Assembly (NCBI RefSeq): GCF_014649035.1 | Contig: NZ_BMSG01000002.1 | Location: forward strand, 124,001 to 188,000 | DNA: 64,000 bases | Direction of reading: 5' to 3' | DNA from: Streptomyces sindenensis | GTDB taxonomy: Bacteria > Actinomycetota > Actinomycetes > Streptomycetales > Streptomycetaceae | In this document: positions 33,684 to 42,551 of the stretch, piece after piece | How positions within the stretch are numbered: position 1 is the first letter of the stretch | Layout: each line of letters opens with the position of its first letter | Notes under the pieces: generated by a model | What the model was told of the DNA's origin: nothing | Seen by the model: the letters and a program-made list of their open reading frames with translations, nothing else | The model's database searches: none | Position numbers and translations under genes: made by a program

Positions 33684-34889
33684 TCAACCGCCTTCGTTCG
33701 CCCGGAAGACGGGCAGTTTGAGGTCGGGGTCCGCCACGAGGAACTCCAGGCGTACGGGCATGCCGACGCGGACCTTGTCGTACGGCACACCGATCACGTT
33801 GCTGACGATGCGGACACCCTCGGCCAGTTCGACCAGCGCGACGGCGTACGGCCCGCCCTCACCGTCCGGCGCGAAGGCGGGGAACGACGGGTGATGCATG
33901 ACGACATGGCTGAAAACCGTGCCTTCCCCGCCTGCTTCGACCGTGTCCCACTCCGCGCTGCCGCAGGCGTTGCAGCCGGGCAGCCAGGGCAGGCGGAGGG
34001 TCGCGCAGTCGGTGCAGCGCTGGATGAGAAGGCGGCGCTCGGCGACCCCGGCCCAGAACCCGGCGTTGTCGCGATTGATCACGGGCCGGGGGCGGCGCGT
34101 CGGCTCGGGGACCTTGTTCCGTTGCGCGGGGCGGTACTTGAGGATGCGGAAGCGGTGCGTCCCGGCGAGCTCGCCGTCGGCGTGCACGTCCGTGCGGGTG
34201 GTGACGAAGTAGCCGGTGCCGAGCTTGGTCGTCTTGCGCGGGGAGACCGACTCGATGACCGTGTCGAAGGTGATCCGGTCACCGGGGCGCAGGGGCCGCA
34301 GATACTCCTGCTCGCAGTCGGTCGCGACGACGGAGGTGTACCCGGCGCCGTCGAGCAGCGCGAACATCTCGTCGTACGCGGCGGACCGCCCCGTGCTGTC
34401 CGTGTGCCCGGAGAGCCCGCCCATCGTCCACGCCTGGAGCATGGTCGGCGGGGCGACGGCGTCCGGGCCCCGGTAGGCGGGCGAGGTGTCGCCCATCGCC
34501 TCGCACCAGTGCCGGATCATCGGCTCGTTGACAAGATCCTTGCCGCGCCCGGCGGTGGCGGCACGGCCTTCGTGGGCGCGGAGCTGGGCGTACAACTCAT
34601 CGCGCTCGGCCTTGGCGTCTCCCTCGACCTTCCCGGCTCTCTCGGCCTCCCCGACACCTTCGGCCTTCCCCGCTTTCCCGGCTCTCTCGGCTCTCTCGGC
34701 CTTCCCGGCGCTCTCGGCCCTCTCGGCCTCCGGCTGGGGGCTTTCGGCGCCGGGCCGCGGGGCTTCAGGCTCCGCCCAGCGGCCTTCGGAGGGCGACCGA
34801 CGACCTTCGGAGAGCGACCATCGGCCTTCCGAGGGCGACCGACGACCTTCGGCCCCCGCCCCCCCGGCTTCGCCCCCCGCCCCGCTCAT
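33684..34889 (-). CDS. MaoC/DUF35 OB-fold fusion (ChsH2-like)
   Basis: A 401-residue protein. Residues 1-95 are a low-complexity acidic/basic extension with repeated SPSEGRW units; then a MaoC hotdog domain (EPMIRHWCEAMGDTSPAYRG, PPTMLQAWTMGG) and a C-terminal DUF35 domain with a zinc rubredoxin-like knuckle (C-x2-C ... C-x2-C in RCTDCATLRLPWLPGCNACG) and OB fold. This architecture is that of ChsH2, which pairs with ChsH1 for hydration and with Ltp2 for aldol cleavage. Operon overlaps support this role. The N-terminal extension is not part of the family core. Confidence 0.88.
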   Translation of the reverse strand: MSGAGGEAGGAGAEGRRSPSEGRWSLSEGRRSPSEGRWAEPEAPRPGAESPQPEAERAESAGKAERAERAGKAGKAEGVGEAERAGKVEGDAKAERDELYAQLRAHEGRAATAGRGKDLVNEPMIRHWCEAMGDTSPAYRGPDAVAPPTMLQAWTMGGLSGHTDSTGRSAAYDEMFALLDGAGYTSVVATDCEQEYLRPLRPGDRITFDTVIESVSPRKTTKLGTGYFVTTRTDVHADGELAGTHRFRILKYRPAQRNKVPEPTRRPRPVINRDNAGFWAGVAERRLLIQRCTDCATLRLPWLPGCNACGSAEWDTVEAGGEGTVFSHVVMHHPSFPAFAPDGEGGPYAVALVELAEGVRIVSNVIGVPYDKVRVGMPVRLEFLVADPDLKLPVFRANEGG

Positions 34890-35455
34890 CGCTTGCCCCG
34901 GATCATCCCGAGCCCGGCCGTCGCGGCGATCTCGCGCTGCACCTCGCCGACACCGCCCCCGAAGGTGTTGATCCGGGCCGCGCAGTTCATCCGCTCCAGC
35001 TCACCGTCCGGCCCGAAGCAGCCGGGGGACCCGCCCCGGAGCAGGGCCGACAGGCCCCTACCGGCCCCGGGCTCGCTGTAGCCGATCGCGAAGACGAGGT
35101 CGCCGCCGAGGATGCGGGGAAGGAAGGACGCCTTCTGCCCCTCGGTGCCGTACACCATCAGGGTCGGGCCGACGGCGTTGAGCGTGACCATGGAGACGGG
35201 GGCGCCGGCCCGGTACGCCTCGTCGAAGAAGACGAACTGCTCGTCGGGGCCGCGGCCCCGCCCGCCGTACGCCCTGGGCCGGCCGCGCCCGAGCAGCCCG
35301 TCGGCGCCGATCCGCCGGGGGAGCTGCCGCGCACGCTGCTCGCTCCCCGGTGCGGCCTCGTCGCCCCCACCACACCCGCCACCCATCAACGTACGGACGT
35401 GAGACCGGAGTACGACGCGGAGTCGCTGCTGGCGTTCCGTCGGAGCGAGATGCAC
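34886..35455 (-). pseudogene. Acyl-CoA dehydrogenase with large internal deletion
   Basis: A 189-residue open frame. It keeps recognisable N-terminal parts (MHLAPTERQQRLRVVLR, DEQFVFFDEAYRAGAP, FVFAIGYSEPGAG-like region) and the very C terminus (ARINTFGGGVGEVQREIAATAGLGM), joined directly with roughly half the enzyme missing. Residues about 25-60 also look scrambled. It heads the igr-like operon and corresponds to a ChsE1/FadE28-type subunit. The flavin and substrate-binding centre is gone, so it cannot be active. GTG start; it overlaps the ChsH2-like gene as ATGA. Confidence 0.78.
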
Positions 35456-35539
35456 GGAGGGCCCTCCAGAACTGCGGACAGGTCAGACGCCGGAGCACCG
35501 CTGGCCGACGCCCCGGCAAGCAGCACCCGATCAACGTTT

Positions 35540-35554
35540 CTGACTGTCCGTCAG
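35540..35554 (-). promoter_or_regulatory. Inverted repeat upstream of the steroid-type operon
   Basis: CTGACTGTCCGTCAG (CTGAC / GTCAG) lies 85 bp upstream of the first operon gene. Its form suits a TetR-type repressor operator. No regulator gene is adjacent. Confidence 0.4.
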
Positions 35555-35574
35555 TTAGCGACCCCTGTCAAGAC

Positions 35575-35623
35575 ACGGGCAGCCCGCACGGGGGCACCGA
35601 AGTGCCGCCGCACGGGCTGCCGT
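35575..35623. terminator. Terminator after the small secreted protein gene
   Basis: Long hairpin: arms of about 22 bp (ACGGGCAGCCCG... opposite ...CACGGGCTGCCGT) with a CGAA loop and a single bulge. Confidence 0.8.
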
Positions 35624-35682
35624 TCAGTCCGCCGGGACCCACCCCCCGGGAGGTCCCGACGGCCGGTTCACCGGGGGGGCGG

Positions 35683-35997
35683 TCACCAGAAGAAGGGCGT
35701 GAAGTTCACCGCGACACTGTGGTCGGACTGATCGATCGGCACGAAGGCCGAGTTGCTGACCTGGGCGGACGTGTTCTGGTTCGACGCACCGGCGCCGACG
35801 GCCTGCTGCTGGGTCGTGGAGGAGTTGCCGGAGTTGTCGCCGCCGACACCGCTGCCGCCGATCGTCGCCACGGCAGCGTTCGATCCGTCGTTCGCGAAGG
35901 AGCCGTTGTCCGCCACGGCGACTCCGCCGCAGAGCGCGACGGCCAAGGGCAGAGCGGCGACGGCGGCGAAGGCGCGAGCGGTACGGATACTTGCCAT
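35683..35997 (-). CDS. Small secreted Asn/Gly/Ser-rich protein
   Basis: A 104-residue precursor. The signal peptide MASIRTARAFAAVAALPLAV ends near VAVADN; the mature part (SNAAVATIGGSGVGGDNSGNSSTTQQQAVGAGASNQNT) is rich in Asn, Gly, Ser and Gln and ends in the aromatic FTPFFW. No Cys. The composition recalls surface or aerial-structure proteins, but it lacks chaplin motifs (no GN..G/C pattern). Function unknown. Confidence 0.78.
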   Translation of the reverse strand: MASIRTARAFAAVAALPLAVALCGGVAVADNGSFANDGSNAAVATIGGSGVGGDNSGNSSTTQQQAVGAGASNQNTSAQVSNSAFVPIDQSDHSVAVNFTPFFW

Positions 35998-36330
35998 GTC
36001 ATGTCCTCCAGGAACGGAATTGCGGCTTCATATTCGGCTGGTTCCGGGGGAGTTGGCCGACCACCCCGGTGCTGTTCACAACGTCGCGAGACCAGAGTTG
36101 CCCAGGGCGCCCCCGGCGAATCCCTCACGATCTCCCGTTCCCTCTCACGTATGACGAAGAGCGGATAAACCTCCTGAGCCGCAGGAAAGTCCAGGTCAGC
36201 GAGGCAACCGCGGCACACCCGTACCGCGCGCGCGAAGAAGCGTTCCGCCACCCACCCGCACCGGCCGCCCCGAGCCACCCCGCACCCACCCCCCCTTCCC
36301 TTCCTCGAACACATGTACGAAACTAATCGC
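35998..36330. other. Gene-free divergent region
   Basis: Upstream region shared by the small secreted protein gene and the prim-pol gene. No supported coding frame and no clear promoter match was found. It includes GGTTCCGGGGGAG and a short GCGCGC run but no long repeat. Confidence 0.4.
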
Positions 36331-37239
36331 ATGGCCACCATCGACCGGCAGACCCCCACCCTGGCCCTCGCCCACGCCCTCGCCGCCGCCGGGCGCGGCC
36401 TCCCCGTCTTTCCCCTCTCCGCCACCAAGCTCCCCGCCCTGCGCTCCCCCCACCGCGGCGAGCAGCCCCCGACGCACTGCCGGGGCGAGTGCGGACTGCC
36501 GGGACACGGGGTGCACGACGCCACCACCGACCCCGCGGCCGTCCGCGCCCTCTTCGCCGCCGCGCCCCGGGCCACCGGCTACGGCATCGCCTGCGGACAC
36601 GCCCCGCACCGCCTCATCGGCATCGACCTGGACGTCGACCCGGCGTACGGCAGCGACGCGGCGGGAGCCCTGCGGCAACTGGCCCTCCAGCACCTGTTCA
36701 CCATCCCGCCGACGGTCACGGTGCTCACCCCGAGCGGCGGCCGCCACCTCTGGCTGACCGGCCCCGCCGACGCGACAGTCCCCAACTCCGCCGGCCGCCT
36801 CGCCCCGGGCATCGACATCCGCGGGACCGGCGGCTATCTGGTCGGCCCCGGCTCGGTCACCGCCCACGGCCGCTACCGCCTGGGCCCCGGTACGGCCCAC
36901 CTCACCCCGGCCCCGTGCCCCCGCGCCCTGCTCCGCCTCCTCACCCAGCCCCGCCGCCCGCCCACAGCCACCAGGAGCGCGGGCCCAGCCGCCACCCAGG
37001 ACCGCCGGGGCGAGGGCCTGATCCAGTTCGTGCTGGCCGCCCACGAGGGCCAGCGCAACACCCGCCTGTTCTGGGCGGCCTGCCGCGCGTACGAACACGG
37101 CTTCGGCGACGCCCTGGCCGACGCGCTCACCGCAGCCGCCGTCCGCACGGGCCTGCCGGAACACGAGGCCCGCGCCGCGATCGCCTCAGCGGCCCGGCTG
37201 ACGTCGGGGCGGGGCGGGGGGACGAACGGCGCGGCCTGA
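36331..37239 (+). CDS. Bifunctional DNA primase/polymerase-domain protein
   Basis: A 302-residue prim-pol (PF09250-type) protein. The N terminus TLALAHALAAAGRGLPVFPLS and the acidic catalytic motif in RLIGIDLDVDPAYG (D-x-D) are typical, followed by TPSGGRHLWL and GIDIRGTGGYLVGPGS. No helicase domain is attached. Such short prim-pol proteins are common on Streptomyces chromosomes, and their role is not settled. ATG codons at 36313 and 36331 are in frame; I prefer 36331 because it gives the family's usual N terminus. Confidence 0.85.
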   Translation: MATIDRQTPTLALAHALAAAGRGLPVFPLSATKLPALRSPHRGEQPPTHCRGECGLPGHGVHDATTDPAAVRALFAAAPRATGYGIACGHAPHRLIGIDLDVDPAYGSDAAGALRQLALQHLFTIPPTVTVLTPSGGRHLWLTGPADATVPNSAGRLAPGIDIRGTGGYLVGPGSVTAHGRYRLGPGTAHLTPAPCPRALLRLLTQPRRPPTATRSAGPAATQDRRGEGLIQFVLAAHEGQRNTRLFWAACRAYEHGFGDALADALTAAAVRTGLPEHEARAAIASAARLTSGRGGGTNGAA

Positions 37240-37412
37240 CGCAGAGCAAGAAGGGGAGCCCGGCGGATCGAAGCCGCCGCCGGTGTACGAGGCGGAGTCC
37301 GCATCGCCGTCGGGCCGGTGTCTTCGTGTGCAGCCTTCAGGTCCTCCAACCCAGCAGGACACTCGGTCAAGCAAGGGCGCGAAGGTCCGCGTATGTCCAC
37401 CGGTCAGAACTT

Positions 37413-37430
37413 CGTGGACCGTGGTCCACG
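37413..37430. promoter_or_regulatory. 18-bp palindrome
   Basis: CGTGGACC-GT-GGTCCACG (8-bp arms) in the otherwise featureless 37240-37553 gap upstream of tRNA-Ser(TGA). It could be an operator; nothing else supports this. Confidence 0.35.
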
Positions 37431-37553
37431 CCTGGCCCACAAACAATGATCCACAGCGGCGCAGGGGCGGTTCAAGGTGAGACAGCACCCATGCAGAAGG
37501 GGCGCCCCGTTGTCGGGACACCCCTTCTGATCAGCACGATCGCTGACCTGCTG

Positions 37554-37640
37554 CGGTGGGTGTGGGATTTGAACCCACGGTGACATCGCTGCCACGACGG
37601 TTTTCAAGACCGTTCCCTTAGGCCGCTCGGGCAACCCACC
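37554..37640 (-). tRNA. tRNA-Ser(TGA)
   Basis: An 87-nt class II tRNA on the minus strand: acceptor GGTGGGT / ACCCACC with discriminator G, anticodon loop CTTGAAA (TGA), long variable arm, and T arm GTGGGTTCAAATCCCAC. It decodes UCA and related codons. Confidence 0.95.
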
Positions 37641-37726
37641 CCGCGTCGTCCGCCCGGTCGCTGTGCAAGCCGATGGGGCGTCAGGCCCGCGCGGGGCCGG
37701 TTCGACGCGTGGGACAGCCTAGCCGG

Positions 37727-39454
37727 TCAGCTGTCGCCCTCGCGCTGGCCCAGGGTGACCTCGGCCGTGGACTCCTTGCCGTCGCGCTCGTACGTCAGGG
37801 TCACCTTCTCGCCCGGCTTGCGGGTCCAGATCTCGCCGATCAGGGTCGGGCCGCTGTCGATCACGGTGTCGTTGAACTTCGTGATCACGTCGCCCGCCTT
37901 CAGGCCCGCCTTGGCCGCCGGGCCGTTCGGGGTGACGGCCGGGGTGCCGCCCGCGCCCTCGGCGGAGATCGCCGCGCCGCCCGTCTTCTCCTCCATCGTC
38001 ACCGTCGCGCCGATCACCGGGTAGACCGGCTTCCCGGTCTTGATCAGCTGCTCGGCGACGTTCTTGGCCTGGTTGATCGGGATCGCGAAGCCGAGGCCGA
38101 TGGAGCCGGCCTGGGACTGGCCGAGGCCTCCGCCGGTCGACTGGATCGCCGAGTTGATGCCGATGACCGCGCCCGTCGCGTCCAGCAGCGGGCCGCCGGA
38201 GTTGCCCGGGTTGATCGAGGCGTCGGTTTGCAGGGCGCTCATGTACGAGTTCTTGTTGCTCTGGCCGTCCCCGGACGCCACCGGGCGGTTCTTCGCGCTG
38301 ATGATGCCCGTGGTGACCGTGTTCGACAGGCCGAAGGGCGCGCCGATCGCGATCGTCGAGTCACCCACCGCGACGCTCTCCGAGTTGCCCAGGGGGAGAG
38401 GTGCCAGGCCCTGCGGCGGGTTCTTCAGTTTCAGGACCGCCACGTCGTAGCCCTGCGCCCGGCCGACCACCTCGGCGGCGTACTTCTTGCCGTCGGAGAA
38501 CGTCGCCGACAGTTCGCCGGACTCCGCGGCGGAGGCCACCACGTGGTTGTTGGTGAGGATGTGGCCTTCCTTGTCGTACACGAAGCCGGTGCCCGTGCCG
38601 CCCTCTCCGTCGCCGCCCTGCGCGTCGATGGTGACCACGCTGGGGAGCGCCTTCGCCGCGACCCCGGCCACCGTGCCCGCCGGGCGCTTCAGGTCCCTCG
38701 GGGTGTCCGACGCCGACACCGTGGTCGAGCTGCCGGACGAGCCGTTGTCGTTGCGGTCGGCCGCCCAGAAACCGAGGGCTCCGCCGATGCCGCCCGCGAC
38801 GAGCGCCGCCACGGCCACGGCCGCCACCAGGCCGCCGGCCCTGCTCCTGCCGTTCTTGCCGTCCGGGGTGTCGGAGCCGGGCGGGACGGGGGCGCCCCAG
38901 ACCGGGCCGTGGCCGCCGCCGTTGCCGATACCGCCGGACGCGTGACCGGATGCGTGGCCGGACGTGTGACCCGGCGCGTGACCGGCGTCGCCGCCGGCGT
39001 ACGACGGGACGGCGGGCGGGGGCGGCGGCCAGGAAGCGGCGCCCGCGGGGAGGTCGGGCTCCGCTCCGTATCCGGGGCCCGCGCCGAGGCCGCCGCCGGG
39101 GGCCACTCCGTACGGGGAGGGCTGCGGCGGCCGCGACGGCCGAGGCGGCTGGTTCGCGGGCGGGTGTGCGGCGCCCTGGCCGTACGTGGGCGTGCCCGAG
39201 GGCCCCTGGTGCGCCGGAGCGCCCTGGTGCGTGGGGTTGTGGCGCGGCGCCTCCGCGTGCGCCGGAGCGGTGACGGCCGCGGGCCCCGCGCCGGACTCGT
39301 CGGATGCGCCGTCAGCGCCCGGGGTCCGCGAAGCGCCCTCCGTTGCGCCGCCGGTGGCCGGTTCGGGAGTGTCGGCCGGCACGGGAGGTGCGGACGGAAC
39401 GGACGGCACGGCCGGTACCACGCGGTCCTCGTTGCCCTCGTTCTCGGTGCTCAC
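37727..39454 (-). CDS. HtrA/DegP-like membrane-anchored serine protease
   Basis: A 575-residue protease. A long Pro/Gly-rich cytoplasmic N terminus leads to a single TM helix (near 208-230, AGGLVAAVAVAALVAGGIGG). The trypsin-like catalytic triad is His in ILTNNHVVAS, Asp in YDVAVLKL and Ser in NPGNSGGPLLD. One C-terminal PDZ domain follows (AGLKAGDVITKFNDTVID). It is probably an extracytoplasmic protease or chaperone for secretion stress. It sits next to tRNA-Ser(TGA) and is divergent from the GDPD gene. Confidence 0.92.
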   Translation of the reverse strand: MSTENEGNEDRVVPAVPSVPSAPPVPADTPEPATGGATEGASRTPGADGASDESGAGPAAVTAPAHAEAPRHNPTHQGAPAHQGPSGTPTYGQGAAHPPANQPPRPSRPPQPSPYGVAPGGGLGAGPGYGAEPDLPAGAASWPPPPPAVPSYAGGDAGHAPGHTSGHASGHASGGIGNGGGHGPVWGAPVPPGSDTPDGKNGRSRAGGLVAAVAVAALVAGGIGGALGFWAADRNDNGSSGSSTTVSASDTPRDLKRPAGTVAGVAAKALPSVVTIDAQGGDGEGGTGTGFVYDKEGHILTNNHVVASAAESGELSATFSDGKKYAAEVVGRAQGYDVAVLKLKNPPQGLAPLPLGNSESVAVGDSTIAIGAPFGLSNTVTTGIISAKNRPVASGDGQSNKNSYMSALQTDASINPGNSGGPLLDATGAVIGINSAIQSTGGGLGQSQAGSIGLGFAIPINQAKNVAEQLIKTGKPVYPVIGATVTMEEKTGGAAISAEGAGGTPAVTPNGPAAKAGLKAGDVITKFNDTVIDSGPTLIGEIWTRKPGEKVTLTYERDGKESTAEVTLGQREGDS

Positions 39455-39655
39455 AGCTCTTTACTCCTCGGTTCCACTCGGCATCCAGTCGGCATTCGGC
39501 AAGAAACCCGCTGTGCACGTGTCTGCAGTCAGCTTTTCCCACAACACGTCGGGCCACTGTAAGCAGGACCTGTGCATCCGCACACCAATCTTTACATCCG
39601 ACAAAACGGACCCCCAGGGTGACATGTGCTCAGCCATCCCAGCGACGGTGACACC

Positions 39656-40492
39656 ATGGCGCGGGTGACCCACGCACGGCAGCGCAGCGCGCACACCTCC
39701 ATCCAGGTCATCGCCCACCGCGGGGCCTCCGACGACGCCCCCGAGCACACCCTCGCCGCCTACCGCAAGGCGATCGAGGACGGTGCCGACGCCTTGGAAT
39801 GCGATGTCCGGCTCACCGCCGACGGCCATCTCGTCTGCGTCCACGACCGACGGGTGAACCGCACCTCAAACGGGCGCGGCGCCGTGTCCGCCCTGGAGCT
39901 CGCCGACCTCGCCGCCCTCGACTTCGGCTCCTGGAAGGACCGGGAGGAGTCGCCCGACTGGGATCCGGTGCCGGGCGAGCTCACCTCCGTACTCACCCTG
40001 GAACGGCTCCTGGAGCTCTTCACCGAGGTACGGGCCACCGGGCGGGATCTGCAGCTGGCCGTCGAGACGAAGCACCCCACCCGCTGGGCCGGGCAGGTCG
40101 AGGAGCGGCTCCTGCACCTGCTGAGGCGCTTCGGGCTGGCCGAGCCGCCCGCCGACGGGCCCCCACCCCTCCGCATCATGAGCTTCTCCGCCCGCTCCCT
40201 CCACCGCGTCCAGGCGGCCGCCCCCACTCTGCCCACGGTCTACCTGATGCAGTTCGTCTCCCCCCGCATGCGTGACGGACGGCTGCCCGCCGGGGCCCGG
40301 ATCGCGGGGCCCGGCATGCGGATCGTGCGCAGCCACCCCGGATACATCGAACGGCTGCACCGTGCGGGGCACCGGGTGCACGTGTGGACCGTGAACGAAC
40401 CCGCCGATGTCGAGCTGTGCGCCGAACTGGGCGTCGAGGCGATCATCACCAATCGCCCGAAGCAGGTTCTGTCCCAACTCGGGCGCATTTAG
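39656..40492 (+). CDS. Glycerophosphodiester phosphodiesterase
   Basis: A 278-residue GDPD-family hydrolase. The signature IQVIAHRGASDDAPEHTLAAY with HR and E-H-T, the acidic ECDVRLTADGHLVCVHD and the C-terminal VHVWTVN are all present. It cleaves glycerophosphodiesters to glycerol-3-phosphate and an alcohol. No signal peptide, so cytoplasmic. The ATG at 39656 follows a weak purine stretch; the frame extends 30 bases further upstream. Confidence 0.93.
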   Translation: MARVTHARQRSAHTSIQVIAHRGASDDAPEHTLAAYRKAIEDGADALECDVRLTADGHLVCVHDRRVNRTSNGRGAVSALELADLAALDFGSWKDREESPDWDPVPGELTSVLTLERLLELFTEVRATGRDLQLAVETKHPTRWAGQVEERLLHLLRRFGLAEPPADGPPPLRIMSFSARSLHRVQAAAPTLPTVYLMQFVSPRMRDGRLPAGARIAGPGMRIVRSHPGYIERLHRAGHRVHVWTVNEPADVELCAELGVEAIITNRPKQVLSQLGRI

Positions 40493-40663
40493 GGCGGATA
40501 AGTACCCGTCAAGCCTCCGACCTCGGCCGTTACGGGGTGTGCTCCGGCGCATTCGCTGCGCGTTCGGTCGTGACGAGTGCGTCACCCGTAGCGCATTGGC
40601 CGGTTTCCGGTCCAGCCCAGTGGGGCATCCAACCCGTGGCGTGGGGCAAAGGAGGTCTCGGGG

Positions 40664-41266
40664 GTGGCGTTGGTGGTGGCACAAGAGGTGCCCGCGTCGT
40701 CGAGCATGGCCATTCCTCATGGTCCTGCCGGCGTGGGGCAGGCACGACACCGGATGCGTGAGCAGTTGCGCGGCAACGGGGTGTCGGACGCGGTCGTCGA
40801 CGACGCTGTTCTGATCCTTTCCGAACTTCTCAGCAACGCCTGCCGACACGGCAGGCCGCTCGGCCGGCACACCGATGTCGGCGACGGGGACATCCGCGCC
40901 GCCTGGCGGGTGGACACCGGCGGCGGGCTCACCGTGGAGGTCACGGACGGCGGCGGCCCGACCCGCCCGGTTCCGGCCACCCCGTCGGTGACGGCACGCG
41001 GCGGCCGGGGCCTCAACATCATCAGCGCCCTGGCCCAGGAGTGGGGCGTACGGGACGATGCCCCCGGCGAGGTCACCGTCTGGGCCCTGGTCTCCTCGAA
41101 GAAGCCGCCCGGCCTCGCAGGCAACGGATCCGCCGCCAACGGCTCCGCGACGAACGGCTCCGACAGGAACGGCCGCGGTACGAACGGTGTGTCCGCGCAC
41201 GGGGTCGGGGGGCTCACCGGGTTCGAGGGCCTGGACTTCTCCGACGTCCTCGACGACGTGAGCTGA
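40664..41266 (+). CDS. ATP-binding (HATPase, anti-sigma-like) regulatory protein
   Basis: A 200-residue protein. The HATPase fold shows LSELLSNACRHG (N-box) and VTDGGGPTRP (G1), with RGGRGLNII (G2). Such proteins act as serine kinases on anti-anti-sigma factors. The C-terminal 50 residues repeat the NGS/NGR motif (GNGSAANGSATNGSDRNG) and may be a flexible tail. GTG start with GGAGG at 8 nt. Confidence 0.85.
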   Translation: MALVVAQEVPASSSMAIPHGPAGVGQARHRMREQLRGNGVSDAVVDDAVLILSELLSNACRHGRPLGRHTDVGDGDIRAAWRVDTGGGLTVEVTDGGGPTRPVPATPSVTARGGRGLNIISALAQEWGVRDDAPGEVTVWALVSSKKPPGLAGNGSAANGSATNGSDRNGRGTNGVSAHGVGGLTGFEGLDFSDVLDDVS

Positions 41267-41371
41267 GAGCGGGGCCCCCAGGGCCCGATCGCGTACGTGG
41301 GCGGGGCACGGCTCCCCGGGCGGCTAGGCTCGCGCCGAGTCCGCACTGTCGCAATCGGGAGAATGCCCACC

Positions 41372-42337
41372 ATGGCCAAGAAGCGCCCTCAGTCCAAGGC
41401 CGGGAAGCAGCAGCTCAAGGACGGTGAGATTCCGGTCGTCGGGGCCCGTGAGCCCTGCCCGTGCGGATCGGGCCGTCGCTACAAGGCGTGTCACGGACGC
41501 GCCGCCGCCCAGGCCGTGACCGAGCTCGTGCATCGCCCCTTCGAGGGACTGGCGGGCGAGTGCGACTGGGTCGCGCTGCGCGAGCTGGTGCCCGCCGCCA
41601 CGGTCGAGCTGACCCTCAAGGACGGGCTGCCCGAAGGGGTTCCGTCGGTGAAGCTCGCGACGGTCCTGCCGATGGCCTGGCCGGCGCTGCGCCGCGACGA
41701 CGGTTCCGTCCTGCTCGCCCTGCAGAACGACACCTCCTCCGGCGACCTCAGCCGCGACCTCGCGGACACCCTCCAGCGCGCCCTGGAGGCCGAGCCCGGC
41801 TCCCCGGTCGCCGCCCGCCGCGTACCGGCCGACGGTCCGCGCCTCCAGGACCTCCTGGCCCCGGACGCCGCCTTCGAGCCGGAAGTGCACTCCGGGTTCG
41901 AGTTCTGGGTGCCGGACGCGGAGAACGCCACCGCCGAGGTGTCCGCGTCGCTGGAGCGCGCGAACGCCGCAGCGATCCCGACGACGCTGCTCTCCGGCGT
42001 CGACGCCGCGTACTGGTGCGAGACCCCGGAGAAGAACCACCTGCGCTGGGTCATGCCGCACCCCGAGGAGCAGCTCCTCGACGCGCTCGCCCGGCTGCAC
42101 GCCGCGGGCACCTCCTCGCTCGGCGACGACACCCGGCTGGTCGGGTCGTTCCGGGCGCACGGTCTCGTGGTGCCCGTCTGGGACCTGCCGAGCTCGATGG
42201 GGGCCGAGGCGTGCGAGAAGCCCGCCGTCGAGTTCGCCGAGCGACTGGCCGCGGCGCTCGCGTCCGACGCCCCGCTCACCGCCGAGGAACGGCGCGCCCG
42301 GGGCGGTCTCACCAACCGTCAGGTGACCCTCAGCTGA
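41372..42337 (+). CDS. DUF5926 family protein with SEC-C zinc motif
   Basis: A 321-residue protein of an actinobacterial family with unknown function. Near the N terminus a SEC-C zinc motif CPCGSGRRYKACHG is visible, as at the end of SecA. The rest has no catalytic motif. GGGAGA precedes the ATG at 41372. It is followed by a strong terminator and a convergent secreted-protein gene. Confidence 0.85.
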   Translation: MAKKRPQSKAGKQQLKDGEIPVVGAREPCPCGSGRRYKACHGRAAAQAVTELVHRPFEGLAGECDWVALRELVPAATVELTLKDGLPEGVPSVKLATVLPMAWPALRRDDGSVLLALQNDTSSGDLSRDLADTLQRALEAEPGSPVAARRVPADGPRLQDLLAPDAAFEPEVHSGFEFWVPDAENATAEVSASLERANAAAIPTTLLSGVDAAYWCETPEKNHLRWVMPHPEEQLLDALARLHAAGTSSLGDDTRLVGSFRAHGLVVPVWDLPSSMGAEACEKPAVEFAERLAAALASDAPLTAEERRARGGLTNRQVTLS

Positions 42338-42461
42338 CAGTGACATCGGGACGCCGCAGACGGTGACCCGCGTCACAACTCGCCGTACTCGTAAGTAAAT
42401 AGGCGTCCCTACAGGCGAGATCGAATTTGCGAACAGCAGATCTCTTGTTACGGTTCTAGAA

Positions 42462-42501
42462 GCCCGGTCGCTGGTGCATCCCCCGTCGCCAGCGACCGGG
42501 C
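42462..42501. terminator. Strong hairpin between convergent genes
   Basis: Perfect 13-bp arms GCCCGGTCGCTGG / CCAGCGACCGGGC. About 45 bp upstream, TTGCGA (N16) TACGGT resembles a promoter, so a very short transcript here is possible. Confidence 0.75.
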
Positions 42502-42551
42502 GTCCTCGTTTCCGGCTGCGGCCCGCCCCGTGACACCCCCGGGCGCGCATC

